Assembly: GCA_030148425.1 (NCBI GenBank)
Contig: JASBTM010000017.1
Coordinates: 744,001 to 808,000, forward strand
Source of the DNA: Hyphomicrobium sp.
GTDB lineage: Bacteria; Pseudomonadota; Alphaproteobacteria; Rhizobiales; Hyphomicrobiaceae
DNA: 64,000 nt
Direction of reading: 5' to 3'
In this document: piece after piece, positions 1 through 8,894 of the stretch
How the letters are laid out: every line of letters starts with the position of its first letter
Numbering within the stretch: position 1 is the first letter of the stretch
Notes under the pieces: generated by a model
Database searches by the model: none
What the model was told of the DNA's origin: nothing
The model's input: the letters and a program-made list of their open reading frames with translations, nothing else
Program-made: the position numbers and the translations under genes

Positions 1-347
1 CGGATTGCACCGCTGCGCGCCAATATTTCCCGCACATGAAACGGCTTGGCGAGAACATCGTCAAAACCGAGGGAGAATAATTCCAGAGTTTCGCTGAGCG
101 CCCTTGCCTCGATGAGGCCAATGAGCGGGGCGCGGCAGCGTGACCGGATTCGCGACGAAATTTGCCGCTTATTCTCCACCGTGCCAAGGACGAAGCCTTC
201 GATCACCGCGAGATCGGAATCGTTGATCACCTCGAACCATTCGAAGAATTCCGATGGTTCCACTGCCGTTGCAGCTACTCCTTCGCGATCAAAGCACGCG
301 ACAAATCCCCCAGCGACCGTCGATCGGTCGTCAAGCACCACAAACAT
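1..347 (-). CDS. ftcR: FtcR/Rem-type flagellar response regulator, N-terminal part
   Basis: Reading the minus strand from the ATG at 347 gives an open frame of 115 residues that runs off the left edge. It starts MFVVLDDRS and ends in a receiver-type block, GFDDVLAKPF, which holds the conserved Lys-Pro of the receiver fold. FtcR/Rem proteins are OmpR-like activators of flagellar genes in Rhizobiales, and the N-terminus with the adjoining flagellar genes fits that family. The DNA-binding half lies outside the window. At the usual phosphoacceptor position (DLAVIEGF) there is Glu rather than Asp, so the protein may work without phosphorylation. The family call rests on the motif pattern and on context. 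An unrelated OmpR-type regulator is less likely. Confidence 0.75.
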   Translation of the reverse strand, partial: MFVVLDDRSTVAGGFVACFDREGVAATAVEPSEFFEWFEVINDSDLAVIEGFVLGTVENKRQISSRIRSRCRAPLIGLIEARALSETLELFSLGFDDVLAKPFHVREILARSGAI

Positions 348-719
348 GGTATCCCCCAAGCCCCGCAAATCATTGGCACGAAAGGAAATACAGTGATTCA
401 CAGCACTTATTAACAATTATTTCATTATTGCATGGGTCGAAAAGGACACTGCAAATCAGCGCTGCCGATACTTGGTGCAGATACACGAATCGGAAGCCCG
501 AACGGGGCGTTTGCCTCGGAAAGAGCTTACGAAATGGCACCGTTCGAAGCGGGGAAATTCTCATTTTTGTTTTTATGGCCGGAAAGGCGGGATTTTACGC
601 AATTTACTGCCGACTGCGTAAATCAATTCATGTCTAATCCATTTCGGCTCGCGATGAACGGAATGGCGAATGCGCGATCGAAGCATTTAGGCAGACGCCT
701 ATTCCGAGTAGGTGCGTAA
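348..719. other. Intergenic region between ftcR and the PilZ gene
   Basis: This 372-base stretch has no convincing gene. The short open frames in it have poor composition and no recognisable domains. The AT-rich part around 400-430 lies just upstream of the leftward ftcR start and is the natural place for its promoter. The right part would carry the promoter of the rightward PilZ gene. I could not assign -35/-10 boxes with confidence. Confidence 0.5.
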
Positions 720-1136
720 ATGAGAAGAAGTAAGCTTCGACAATTTATCCGCAGCTTTGCAACCGAAGTGATCGTCCCCGAGGACGTTCCGCCGGACGAT
801 GATCGGCGGACTGAGCATCGCCACACGGCGCGACAGCACGTGGCACTGCAGTTTCGCGGCAGGCGCCTTATCTGCGATCTCGTCGATTTGTCCGAGTTCG
901 GCGCCAAGGTGAGCGTCGGCGATGGCATCGTGCCCGATGCGCGCGATAGCGTAACGCTTATTCTGTTCGACGGCACTCAGATCGAAGGGCATGTGCTCTG
1001 GCTTCGCGACAAGCACATTGGTGTTGAATTCTCCTACCCCGTAGCCAACGTCGATGAACGATTAGATTTCGAAAACCTTGGAAGGGATTATTTTGGCAAG
1101 GCGGTGACGCTGCAGAAATCGACGCGAAGGACCTGA
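720..1136 (+). CDS. PilZ domain protein, probable c-di-GMP effector
   Basis: A 138-residue cytoplasmic protein. Residues about 29-108 match the PilZ fold. An RxxxR motif is visible at R30-R34, followed by D56-L-S-x-x-G61, which together form the usual c-di-GMP binding signature. A short basic leader precedes the domain. PilZ proteins bind cyclic di-GMP and often slow or steer flagella. Its position beside ftcR and the flagellar operons suggests a motility role, but nothing in the sequence names the partner. It has its own promoter region, being divergent from ftcR. Confidence 0.8.
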   Translation: MRRSKLRQFIRSFATEVIVPEDVPPDDDRRTEHRHTARQHVALQFRGRRLICDLVDLSEFGAKVSVGDGIVPDARDSVTLILFDGTQIEGHVLWLRDKHIGVEFSYPVANVDERLDFENLGRDYFGKAVTLQKSTRRT

Positions 1137-1232
1137 TCGTTCGATCCTCCAGCGATGAGGCGTCAGCGCACCGCAAGCTCTTGGGCATAAAGTCGCCGCC
1201 ACGATTCAACCGCAACGGTCCCTCGTATACGA

Positions 1233-1673
1233 ATGCAGTCTCGAGAGCCGCTTCCGTCCAATTTCGAAACGCTCATCGACGATTTGTTCGCCCGCGACGA
1301 ACGCCCAGGCGGCGTGCCGCGTCCCAGCCCCGTTTCGTTCAATAGTCTGCAGGCGACGTGGCAGCTGCCGTCGTTGACCCGCGGAGCATCCGCTGAAACG
1401 CCGACCCGGCGGCATCCCTATGCAAATGACAGCGAAGGCGATGAGGGCGGCAGAGCGGAGTCGCTCCTCGATCCTAACAGAATCTTGATTGAGCTAGGAC
1501 TCGCGTCCAATTCTACGGAAGAGGATGTCATTTCTCTCCGCCGCGAGTTTGCTCTCAGAAATCATCCCGATCGCGTCCAGCCCGAGCTGAGAGATCTTGC
1601 CACCCAACGTATGATGATCGCCAATGATCTCATGGACCGCTATGTCGCTCGTCTGCGACGGGCAAAGGGCTAA
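1233..1673 (+). CDS. J-domain (DnaJ-like) protein
   Basis: A 146-residue protein with a low-complexity N-terminal half and a C-terminal J-like domain at about 80-142. The HPD tripeptide that stimulates the DnaK ATPase is at 111-113 (RNHPDRVQP). There is no Gly/Phe region, zinc finger or DnaJ C-terminal domain, so this is a type III-like co-chaperone. It follows the PilZ gene on the same strand by 96 bases. What it delivers to DnaK is unknown. The flagellar setting suggests, but does not prove, a role in assembly or turnover of flagellar proteins. Confidence 0.7.
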   Translation: MQSREPLPSNFETLIDDLFARDERPGGVPRPSPVSFNSLQATWQLPSLTRGASAETPTRRHPYANDSEGDEGGRAESLLDPNRILIELGLASNSTEEDVISLRREFALRNHPDRVQPELRDLATQRMMIANDLMDRYVARLRRAKG

Positions 1674-1784
1674 ACCCGCGAATTAGATAAAATGCAAATA
1701 GCTTCGTTGGCGATGTTCCCATGAATGTTCGGTATTGTTCGTATCTAAGCCGCGCTGAACGGTCCGATACGAAGGGAAGACGAG

Positions 1785-2030
1785 ATGGAAGTCGCTGGTG
1801 CCGAATTGAAGATGTTGCATTTGCGTTTGGCCGGCCTCGGCGCGCAGCTCGACGGCGAATGGGCGACGAAGCTCTCTGAGCAACGCCATCTTGATCGTGA
1901 CACCACGGAAAGTGCCTATTGGCATGCGGGCTACTATCAAGCCCTCGCGGACGTTCTCAATCTTATGGCGCCGCCGAGAGTTATCTCCGACATCTCGGAC
2001 AAATCCAATCTGCTCCGGGCGGCCGGCTAG
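1785..2030 (+). CDS. Small hypothetical protein, 81 aa
   Basis: An 81-residue frame starting at ATG with a purine-rich GAAGGGAAGA stretch upstream. The sequence is largely helical in character and carries no motif I recognise. There is no signal peptide or membrane segment. Its 3' end overlaps the 3' end of the convergent GIY-YIG gene by 50 bases, which lowers confidence slightly. I can suggest no function. Confidence 0.5.
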   Translation: MEVAGAELKMLHLRLAGLGAQLDGEWATKLSEQRHLDRDTTESAYWHAGYYQALADVLNLMAPPRVISDISDKSNLLRAAG

Positions 2031-2334
2031 GGTGTAGAAAATTTCCGCTCGGCATGAACTGGTGGAACATTTCGCATTCCTTCTCGAATGCGTGCCGCTG
2101 ATCGGTGAAATGGCGAAATTTGAATTGCGACGCGGTGCCAACGTGCGCGCGCAGCTTTGATTTCAAATCTTCGCCCGCGCTTCCGACATAGGTGATCGCA
2201 AAGCGTCCCAAGTTATCCGTGAAGCCGAGCGCATACGCGCCGGGGCAGCGATCGACGAGTTCTTCGTCAATCGTTTCGGGGGCAAGAGGAAATGGGCCGC
2301 GCAGGCCGGCTCCGGTCAGTTCGTGCTGCATCAT
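1981..2334 (-). CDS. GIY-YIG-like domain protein
   Basis: A 117-residue protein starting MMQHELTG. The block GAYALGF...ITYVGSAGEDL followed by a conserved Arg/His region (KLRAHVG) and an AFEKECEMFH segment resembles GIY-YIG nuclease-like domains, with GAY for GIY and YVG for YIG. The tail ends in CPRC, a possible half metal site. It begins 11 bases after the fliK stop on the same strand and so is probably co-transcribed with the fliF-fliK operon. The family includes DNA endonucleases, but small standalone members are often uncharacterised. No activity can be assigned. Confidence 0.6.
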   Translation of the reverse strand: MMQHELTGAGLRGPFPLAPETIDEELVDRCPGAYALGFTDNLGRFAITYVGSAGEDLKSKLRAHVGTASQFKFRHFTDQRHAFEKECEMFHQFMPSGNFLHPSRPPGADWICPRCRR

Positions 2335-2344
2335 CTATCGAGGC

Positions 2345-3880
2345 CTAGATATAGACTGCGTTTCCGGTCTTGCCGTTCGTCCCGTCCACCGGTGCCGGTT
2401 GTGAACGATTGTCCTTGGCACGCCGCTGCGCCTGATCCGACGACGAGCCATCGTCTCTGCGCTGCATTTCTCCATCCTGGCGGCCGGACGAATTCGAGCG
2501 TGCCTGATCGCCGTCGCGCGATGGTGAACTGTTCGCTTGCCAATTGTTCGAGTTCGCCGAACTACTCGCTGATGCATCTGTGATCTTCACGCTCGAAATA
2601 TCGTAGCCCGCGTCTCGCAGGCCCTTCTCGAGATTGACTCGATCGTCGCCCAATAGCTTCGCAGTAGATGCTTTCGATGCCTCAGCTTCGATGGAAAGCG
2701 CATTGTCCTTTAGAGACATGCGCAATTTCACCGAACCCAAATCAGGCGGCGATAGGGTTAGATCGAGAGTTCGCAGGACCGCATTTGCGGGCCGAGCCGG
2801 AGTTTCCGGCTGCTGCAATTTTGCAGTCACGTTCGGCTCGGATGCGGTGAGGCTGCCGATAACGCCGTTGCGCACCTGGTCGGTCGCGCTGGCAGAGGCT
2901 TGCACGCCGGCCGCATCGGTAGAGAAGACCCGCTCGAGCGGTGCAGCCGTATCGTCACTGCCGATTCTGCGCGTTACCAATCCCGGGTTGACTGACTTCT
3001 GCGATTGTTGAGAGCTCTGGTCACCGTTATTTGCCCCCGCGCCACTACCGTTATTTCCGGATGTGAGAGACGGCAGATTCGCGCCGGACGTCGAGATCGT
3101 CTGGGCCGTGTTCAGGCCGTCGGCCGTTTCTTTCGGATCAGTGTTCGGTCCCTTTTGCGCATTGGCCAGCGCGGTGCCGAGAACGTTAGCCGCCTGCACC
3201 ATCGTGCCAGCGTCGGGTTGCAACTCGGATACCTTAGCTCCAGCGTCGGCCATCATCCTGCCGTCGAAATTCCAATGCGTTTCACGCCGGTCGACTGTCG
3301 CCAGAATCCGGTCGGTGGGATCACTCGAGTTGCCGATTGATTGTTCGGGAGCCGCTTCTCCACCCTTCATGCCGTCGGAGCTCGAAAGAAGTCGGTCTCT
3401 CGTATTCATCAACGCGAGGATGCTCGCTTGCTTGAGCACCGGCGCCGGACGGGCTGCACTTTGGGAATTATCTGAAACGTCTCCGGCGGCGACGACGCCC
3501 TGTGCCTGCTCGCTGTTGGAGAGCAACTGTGCTATCGCAAGATTCGGTAAAATCGGTTGCGATCTTGCCGGCGACACCGTGGTTTCGCAGGTCGCATCTT
3601 TGCCGACACTCTCGAACGTATCTTCGAAAGTGGCTTCATCCTCGTCTGATTGATCGTCCCCTCGGCGACCCGAAACGCCTTTCTCGACTCGAGAGATCTT
3701 TGCGCCCGCGCCATTTTCCTTAGATCGCGACGTTGGGGCCTGTGTCTCCTCCGATTGCGATTGATCAGCGTCGGGCGAATTCGATTGCTCGCGACGGCCG
3801 CGCGGACTCACTCGTCCGATATTTGTCTGCTGCAAAACTTCCGCGCCGCCCTGCGCGGCTCCGCCCACTGCTGCCGTCAT
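2345..3880 (-). CDS. fliK: Flagellar hook-length control protein FliK
   Basis: A 511-residue protein. The first ~370 residues are low-complexity, rich in Ser, Ala, Gln and Asn, as expected of the FliK ruler region. The C-terminal domain at about 370-440 holds the conserved block LTLSPPDLGSVKLRM followed by VNLEKGLRDAGYDI, typical of the FliK/FlhB specificity-switch domain. A Ser/Asn/Gln-rich tail follows. FliK is exported during hook growth and switches FlhB from hook to filament substrates. It is the fifth gene of fliF-fliH-motB-motC-fliK and overlaps motC by 4 bases (ATGA), indicating translational coupling. Confidence 0.92.
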   Translation of the reverse strand: MTAAVGGAAQGGAEVLQQTNIGRVSPRGRREQSNSPDADQSQSEETQAPTSRSKENGAGAKISRVEKGVSGRRGDDQSDEDEATFEDTFESVGKDATCETTVSPARSQPILPNLAIAQLLSNSEQAQGVVAAGDVSDNSQSAARPAPVLKQASILALMNTRDRLLSSSDGMKGGEAAPEQSIGNSSDPTDRILATVDRRETHWNFDGRMMADAGAKVSELQPDAGTMVQAANVLGTALANAQKGPNTDPKETADGLNTAQTISTSGANLPSLTSGNNGSGAGANNGDQSSQQSQKSVNPGLVTRRIGSDDTAAPLERVFSTDAAGVQASASATDQVRNGVIGSLTASEPNVTAKLQQPETPARPANAVLRTLDLTLSPPDLGSVKLRMSLKDNALSIEAEASKASTAKLLGDDRVNLEKGLRDAGYDISSVKITDASASSSANSNNWQANSSPSRDGDQARSNSSGRQDGEMQRRDDGSSSDQAQRRAKDNRSQPAPVDGTNGKTGNAVYI

Positions 3881-5175
3881 CTGGCACTCCTTGCAATCAT
3901 AGTATCCGCTTTTTTCAATATCTCATCGGCGTCATCGACAGCTGCCGATGCCTTCATCGCCGTCGCTTCTTTCGTGACGTCGATCGCCTGCGCGCCTTTG
4001 CTTGCCCCCCGCGAGGCGATATTGCGCGACGCGCCATTTCCGGCGCCTATGACCGACTTTGCGATGAATCCGGCGACTTCGCTGATTTCAGTATCGTCTT
4101 CCGACAGCCGATCGACGGCGATCTGATCCAACGCCTTGAGTGCATTTCCGGCGGCATCGGAAGGCGCTTCCGCGGCCGCGAGATAGAGACGTGCTTTATT
4201 CCGGCTTGCCTGAGACGAACCTTCGATCGCTAGAACCTTATTCGCGGCTGCTTTTGCGAGTTGAAGTCTGCCTTGCATAAGCGCTTCGCCGGCTAGATCG
4301 GCGAACAATTCTGATGCCGGTTGTAAATTTTCGCCGTCGACGGCACCGGCTATTCTCTCGACCGTCGCAGCGCTATCAAGCTCGGGGCGCTTGGCGGCGG
4401 CCTCGGAAAATTGACGAAAAAGCTTCCAGGCGTATATCGACCTGCCGAACTCGCGCACATAGCTCGTCGTCAACATCATAGCGCGTTCGGTACTACCCGC
4501 ATTTATGAGCAGCGGGATCTCTCGCCGTGCCGCCGCCTCATCTATTGCCGTATGAGGACATGCCAATCTTGCATCGTCCAAGAGGGTAATTGCTCGTTCA
4601 TTGTCATCACCGATATACAGCGATGCGCGGGCAAGCGCGAAAGGACCGACTAGGCTGACGTCCAGCGAGCGCGGATCTATACTCTCAAAGAGTTCGCGCG
4701 ACTTTTTAGGCTGTCCCTCCGCAAAACTCATAATTCCGTCGGCGAGCTGCTGGTCGGCTTTACTCAGTAGAGCTCCATTTACAATCGGCTTGAGAACGTG
4801 CGCATCGCCACCGCTCAAGACATAGAGCAAGCTCGTGCGGACGTTGACGTAGTCTTTCCAGTCGTCTGGGGTGAAGGCTCGTACGGCTCGAAAAATATCA
4901 TTCAAGAGGCGCGCCTGATCCGTTAGCGCGCCGCGATCGCCGCGAATTATCCTATCTTGAACAGCACCTAGCTGCTCGACGAGGCGAAGGGCGTTTCTTC
5001 TGATTTGCGCGTGATGATTTTCTTTGACGTTGTAGTCGGGTACGCCGTGGACCGCTGTCGTCTCGATCTCCGGCGCGCCAAAAATGAAGGCCGGCCGGAA
5101 ATAGGCAATATAGCCAGCGACAGCACTGGCTATTGTTACGAACAACGCTGTTGCGATCAGCGCAATTCGTTTCAT
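3877..5175 (-). CDS. motC: MotC, periplasmic motility protein
   Basis: A 432-residue protein with an N-terminal hydrophobic signal (residues 1-28, ending near FRPAFIFGA) and a long helical periplasmic domain with repeated Ala/Leu helices. Length, export signal and position between motB and fliK fit MotC of alphaproteobacteria. There MotC is described as a periplasmic protein working with MotB, with MotE as its chaperone. A motE homologue lies in this window at 12051-12791, which strengthens the call. It overlaps motB by 4 bases and fliK by 4 bases. Confidence 0.85.
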   Translation of the reverse strand: MKRIALIATALFVTIASAVAGYIAYFRPAFIFGAPEIETTAVHGVPDYNVKENHHAQIRRNALRLVEQLGAVQDRIIRGDRGALTDQARLLNDIFRAVRAFTPDDWKDYVNVRTSLLYVLSGGDAHVLKPIVNGALLSKADQQLADGIMSFAEGQPKKSRELFESIDPRSLDVSLVGPFALARASLYIGDDNERAITLLDDARLACPHTAIDEAAARREIPLLINAGSTERAMMLTTSYVREFGRSIYAWKLFRQFSEAAAKRPELDSAATVERIAGAVDGENLQPASELFADLAGEALMQGRLQLAKAAANKVLAIEGSSQASRNKARLYLAAAEAPSDAAGNALKALDQIAVDRLSEDDTEISEVAGFIAKSVIGAGNGASRNIASRGASKGAQAIDVTKEATAMKASAAVDDADEILKKADTMIARSAR

Positions 5176-6446
5176 TTCTTGGTCTCTCTGATCAGAATAT
5201 CGATCCGGCGATTTGCTGCCGCTAGGGTGTCTGAAGGAACTTTCGGATCTCGGTCCGCGCGGCCTTCAATCGCGGCTACACGCTTCTCGTCGATGCCGCC
5301 GCGCTGAAGCATGTAATAGGCCATCTGCGCGCGAGCAGCGGACAGCCGCCAGTTATCATAAGCGCTGCTCTTGTATGGCCGGGAATCTGTGTGACCACGG
5401 ACGATAAGCTCACCCTGCTTGGCATTTAAAAGCTGCGCAATCTTTTCCATAACGAGGACGAGCTCGGGACGCGGTTTGGCAGATCCCACTTCAAACATTC
5501 CGAAATTAGCGTCGTCCGTCAGGCTGATGAGCGTACCCTCGGATGTCGCTTTAACGTCAATCTGTGGAAGATCCTGAGATATGTCCGCAACGGCGCGGTT
5601 GATCTCTTCCTTGAGGTTCTTGGCTTCTTCGTCCTTGTCGTGCGCTTTATCTTCCTTCTTCGCTTGGTCCAACGCAGCGGGCGTCTGCTTGGAAACGACG
5701 TCCTGCTGCTTGGGCAGATTGGCGATATTATCGGGCGAAGCTCGCTCGGCATTCGCCTGGGATGGCGCTTTGCCGGCAGCGGGAGGCATCGCCTTCGACG
5801 CCATGGACTGTTTTTCTGGCGCGACGGGAGCGGCTTCCGGCGCAGGCTTCGACGTTTCTTGAGATTTTCCGGCCCGCCTGTTGGTGCGGTCGAAAGGATC
5901 GCTGACATTTCCATCCGATGGACTGGCCGCTGTCGCAGGTTGGTTCGCTCGCGCCTCGTCCGCCAGCTTCTCGAGCAGATCACCCGGGTCGTCGAAGAGC
6001 GCTTGCTCGTTCGCCGCGTCGACGCTTTTTCCGCCGGAGCCAGCACTCGATTCCTGTGCCGCTTCGTCCTTGGCGTCGCCGATGTTTTGCTTGCTATTTT
6101 GGTCAGCCTGCCGCTTCTTCTTGTCGTCGAGGACCTGCTTTTCGAAACCTTTTTTGCTTTTCTCTTCCGACGGCTTGGATTGAGCCTCCGTCAAATCCTC
6201 AAGGCCTTTCGGCGCGGCGTAGCGATCGGTCAACCGCATCGGATTGAAGTATGCGGCGACCTGAACAATCGTCTTTCTGTCGGCGGCATTGATGAGCCAC
6301 ATGACGAGAAAGAACGCCATCATCGCGGTCATGAAATCGGCGTAGGCGATCTTCCAGACGCCACCATGATGGGCCTCTTCGGCATGGCGACGGCGCCGAA
6401 CGATAACGAGCGGCTGTGACGAGACGTCTTCCTGGTCTTTACTCAT
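5172..6446 (-). CDS. motB: Flagellar stator protein MotB
   Basis: A 424-residue protein. A cytoplasmic basic leader is followed by a single transmembrane helix at about 36-53. The helix carries the proton-binding Asp (D37 in [10 protein letters not shown]). A long charged linker rich in Lys, Asp and Gln spans about 60-290. A C-terminal OmpA-like peptidoglycan-binding domain covers about 300-424 ([20 protein letters not shown]). The linker is much longer than in enterobacterial MotB, as is usual in Rhizobiales. MotA is encoded elsewhere in the window (20534-21421), so the two stator genes are split. Confidence 0.95.
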   Translation of the reverse strand: MSKDQEDVSSQPLVIVRRRRHAEEAHHGGVWKIAYADFMTAMMAFFLVMWLINAADRKTIVQVAAYFNPMRLTDRYAAPKGLEDLTEAQSKPSEEKSKKGFEKQVLDDKKKRQADQNSKQNIGDAKDEAAQESSAGSGGKSVDAANEQALFDDPGDLLEKLADEARANQPATAASPSDGNVSDPFDRTNRRAGKSQETSKPAPEAAPVAPEKQSMASKAMPPAAGKAPSQANAERASPDNIANLPKQQDVVSKQTPAALDQAKKEDKAHDKDEEAKNLKEEINRAVADISQDLPQIDVKATSEGTLISLTDDANFGMFEVGSAKPRPELVLVMEKIAQLLNAKQGELIVRGHTDSRPYKSSAYDNWRLSAARAQMAYYMLQRGGIDEKRVAAIEGRADRDPKVPSDTLAAANRRIDILIRETKK

Positions 6447-7048
6447 GGTGTGGCCGCCTCAAGCCCGGCGATCCACGCCGAAATATTGACTTCGATCTCG
6501 GTATCTTCGATGTGCGCCCGGACATCGGCGTTCGCGCTTTCCGAATATCCGATCTGAAATGACTTCGACGGCAACCGGTCACGAAGGAGCGCAATGACTT
6601 CCGGTGGCGCCTCGACATGAACTTTCGCACCTTCCGCGAGCGCTCGGGAAATCGCCTTTTCGAGATCACTCATGGCGCGCTCGCGCAAGCGCTCGATGAG
6701 CCAGGGGCGCAGCAATTGCGCCATTCGCGCCTCTATCTTCCGTTCGAGCAGCCCGGCGACGCCTTCCAACCGTTCGACAAGCACGTCCGCGCAATCGCGA
6801 TGCCAACTTTGTCTTTCCTGCTCTACGTCCTGAGCGTGACGCACGGCAGCTTCGGCGAGAAGATGTTCGGCATCTGCTTCGGCTTCGGATCGCCCTTGCG
6901 AGTGGCCCTTCCCGTATCCTTCGTCGAACGCCGCCTTCACCAGCGCGTCATAGTCGGGCGCCTCCCCGCTGGCGGGAACGCCGTCGAAGTCGGATAGGAG
7001 AGAAAACGCGGGACTGTGCAGCCGCGCCCTCATCCGTTCTTGACCCAA
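6443..7048 (-). CDS. fliH: FliH-like flagellar assembly protein
   Basis: A 201-residue protein. Residues about 40-110 form a Glu/Ala/Arg-rich helix with GYGKGHSQG glycine-spaced repeats like the GxxxG region of FliH. The C-terminal domain ([21 protein letters not shown]) resembles the FliH/HrpE family. FliH dimerises and restrains the FliI ATPase at the export gate. The gene overlaps fliF by 19 bases upstream and motB by 4 bases downstream. fliI itself is separate at 22389. Sequence similarity in this family is low, so the call leans partly on position. Confidence 0.8.
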   Translation of the reverse strand: MGQERMRARLHSPAFSLLSDFDGVPASGEAPDYDALVKAAFDEGYGKGHSQGRSEAEADAEHLLAEAAVRHAQDVEQERQSWHRDCADVLVERLEGVAGLLERKIEARMAQLLRPWLIERLRERAMSDLEKAISRALAEGAKVHVEAPPEVIALLRDRLPSKSFQIGYSESANADVRAHIEDTEIEVNISAWIAGLEAATP

Positions 7049-8709
7049 TGCTTCATGATTGCAGTTGCTTGCTCTTCATCCCGATCGAGAATGGCGCTGA
7101 GCTTTTCGACCGGACCGAGGGCGAGGGCGCGTCCGAATGGAAGGCCAGAGCCGAATGCGCTCGCCATGCCTCCTCCGCCGTCGAACGGATTTGCCCCAGG
7201 CTCCAGCAACGGCGAAGCCATTTCCGGCATATCGATGGGAGCTGGACCTGTACCGCTGATCGCGGGGATGGGTGCTTCAAGCGACGCGACGGCATTGGCA
7301 TCCGTAATGGCGGACGGACCGTTCGCCAACAGCGTCCGCATCACGGGCCTGAAGCCAGCCATTACCACAATCGCCGCCACGAGAAGAACGGTCAGAGATT
7401 TAATGCCGGTTCCGGCAAGGCCCAGCAACAGCGGCGCCCACGATCCCGAGCTGTCGCTATCGAATGGCGTCGGCGCGAAATCGACAGCAGCAACGCTGAT
7501 TTTGTCACCGCGTTGCGTGTCGATACCAGCAGCGGACAACGCGATCTTCTCAATCTCGGCCACTTGCTTGTCGACGTCCTCGGGCTTCGCGTCCTTGCCC
7601 ATCGCATCCAAGAGGCGCTTCTTGTTCACGACAATGGCGACCGAGATATTATCGACTTTATAGCCCTCGCTGGTCGTCGAAGCGGACTTGGAGCTGATCT
7701 CGTAGTTCGTTGTTTCTTCCTTGCGATCTTGCGCCCGCTTTGTCTGATCCTTGCTGTTGGTCTGCTCGTTCGGAATATTCTGCTGCACGCTGACGTTCGC
7801 TTTTCCGGCGGCATCCTGCGAGCTCTGCGCCTCCTTGATGAAGCGCGTCGAACGTTCAACCTTGCTGTCGGGATCGAACTTCGTTTCGGTGGATTCGTGC
7901 TTGTCGATATTGAGGCGCGCTATAGCGCTAACCTCGAAGTTATCTAGCCCAAGATAGGGAGAGAGCGTCCGGCGCACGCTGTCTTGAATCTGCTTGGCGA
8001 CGGTTTTTTCGAGTTCAAGCATCTGGACCGGCGCGTCGCCTGCGAGGTTATTGCTGCCACCGAGGATGGACCCGTCGGTGCCAATCACCTGGACTTGTTC
8101 CGGCGTCATTTCGGGTATCGCCGCTGCCACGAGATGTTTGATCGCGGGCGCGGACGACGCATCGCCAGAAACGTCCGTCCTGATCACGACCGAAGCGGAT
8201 GGCGGTTGCTTCTTGACGCGGAGCGCATTTTGATCGGGGAGAAAGATGTGTACGCGCGCGGCACGGACACCTTTCAAATATTGGATCGTTCGCGATAGCT
8301 CGCCCTCAAGCGCTCTCACCCGCGTCACTTCCTGCATGAACGACGTGAGACCGAGGGCGCCGAGCTTATCGAAAAGCTCGTATCCGGCCGTTTGGCTGCC
8401 GGGCAGACCTTTTTCCGCGAGAAGAGCTCTCGCCTGCGCCGTTTCTCCGTTGGGTACGCTCAGCTTCGTGCCGTCGATGCTGGTCTCGAACGGAATGCCT
8501 GCTTCCGACAGAGCCGTACCGATGCGGCTGATATCCGGCGCGGTCAATCCGACGTAGAGCGTTTCATAGCTCGATCGGGAAGCGAAATAGCTGCCGATCG
8601 TAATGAGAGCAAAGACGAATACACCGGCGGCGCCAAGCGCCATCAGCCTCTGACGGCCAAGGCCGAGGATGCTGCGATATAGATTCTCAAGTTGATTGCG
8701 CCAATCCAT
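7030..8709 (-). CDS. fliF: Flagellar MS-ring protein FliF
   Basis: I place the start at the ATG at 8709 (MDWRNQLENLYRS), giving 559 residues. A longer frame to 8835 reads into the terminator hairpin and is not credible. The N-terminal transmembrane helix is at about 20-40. Secretin-like periplasmic ring domains follow (LYVGLTAPD, AARVHIFLPDQ). A second membrane helix is near 445-465 and a cytoplasmic FliG-binding tail ends the protein. It forms the membrane ring on which the motor is built. It is the first gene of fliF-fliH-motB-motC-fliK. Confidence 0.95.
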   Translation of the reverse strand: MDWRNQLENLYRSILGLGRQRLMALGAAGVFVFALITIGSYFASRSSYETLYVGLTAPDISRIGTALSEAGIPFETSIDGTKLSVPNGETAQARALLAEKGLPGSQTAGYELFDKLGALGLTSFMQEVTRVRALEGELSRTIQYLKGVRAARVHIFLPDQNALRVKKQPPSASVVIRTDVSGDASSAPAIKHLVAAAIPEMTPEQVQVIGTDGSILGGSNNLAGDAPVQMLELEKTVAKQIQDSVRRTLSPYLGLDNFEVSAIARLNIDKHESTETKFDPDSKVERSTRFIKEAQSSQDAAGKANVSVQQNIPNEQTNSKDQTKRAQDRKEETTNYEISSKSASTTSEGYKVDNISVAIVVNKKRLLDAMGKDAKPEDVDKQVAEIEKIALSAAGIDTQRGDKISVAAVDFAPTPFDSDSSGSWAPLLLGLAGTGIKSLTVLLVAAIVVMAGFRPVMRTLLANGPSAITDANAVASLEAPIPAISGTGPAPIDMPEMASPLLEPGANPFDGGGGMASAFGSGLPFGRALALGPVEKLSAILDRDEEQATAIMKHWVKNG

Positions 8710-8769
8710 CTCACGACCTAGCCGGCAAGGTTTCATGCCGACGGTAGTGAGGGAACCTTGTGCAAAGGT

Positions 8770-8833
8770 GACGGGCCGCCTCCCGGGACCGATCCGCCTT
8801 GGCGGATCGGGCGTTCCTGAGGGGCGGCCCGTC
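8770..8833 (-). terminator. Nested hairpin between flagellin and fliF
   Basis: Two inverted repeats are nested here. The outer arms gacgggccgcc (8770-8780) and ggcggcccgtc (8823-8833) pair over 11 bases. The inner arms ccgatccgcc (8789-8798) and ggcggatcgg (8801-8810) pair perfectly around a two-base spacer. The structure lies 61 bases after the flagellin stop on the minus strand and just before fliF. It should end or dampen flagellin transcription, or stabilise the 3' end of the flagellin mRNA. There is no long U tract, so factor-independent termination is not certain. Confidence 0.7.
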
Positions 8834-8894
8834 AAATATTCGAAGTAGGATCAGCCGTAACGAGAGCCCGGCGCGGTACGCCGGGCCTCAATCA

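Noticed and set aside
46-396. Rightward frame of 116 residues
   Set aside because: It lies antisense to the ftcR-like gene, whose minus-strand frame has clear receiver motifs.
5640-6419. Rightward frame of 259 residues inside motB
   Set aside because: Arg/Leu/Gly-rich antisense shadow of motB, with no motif.
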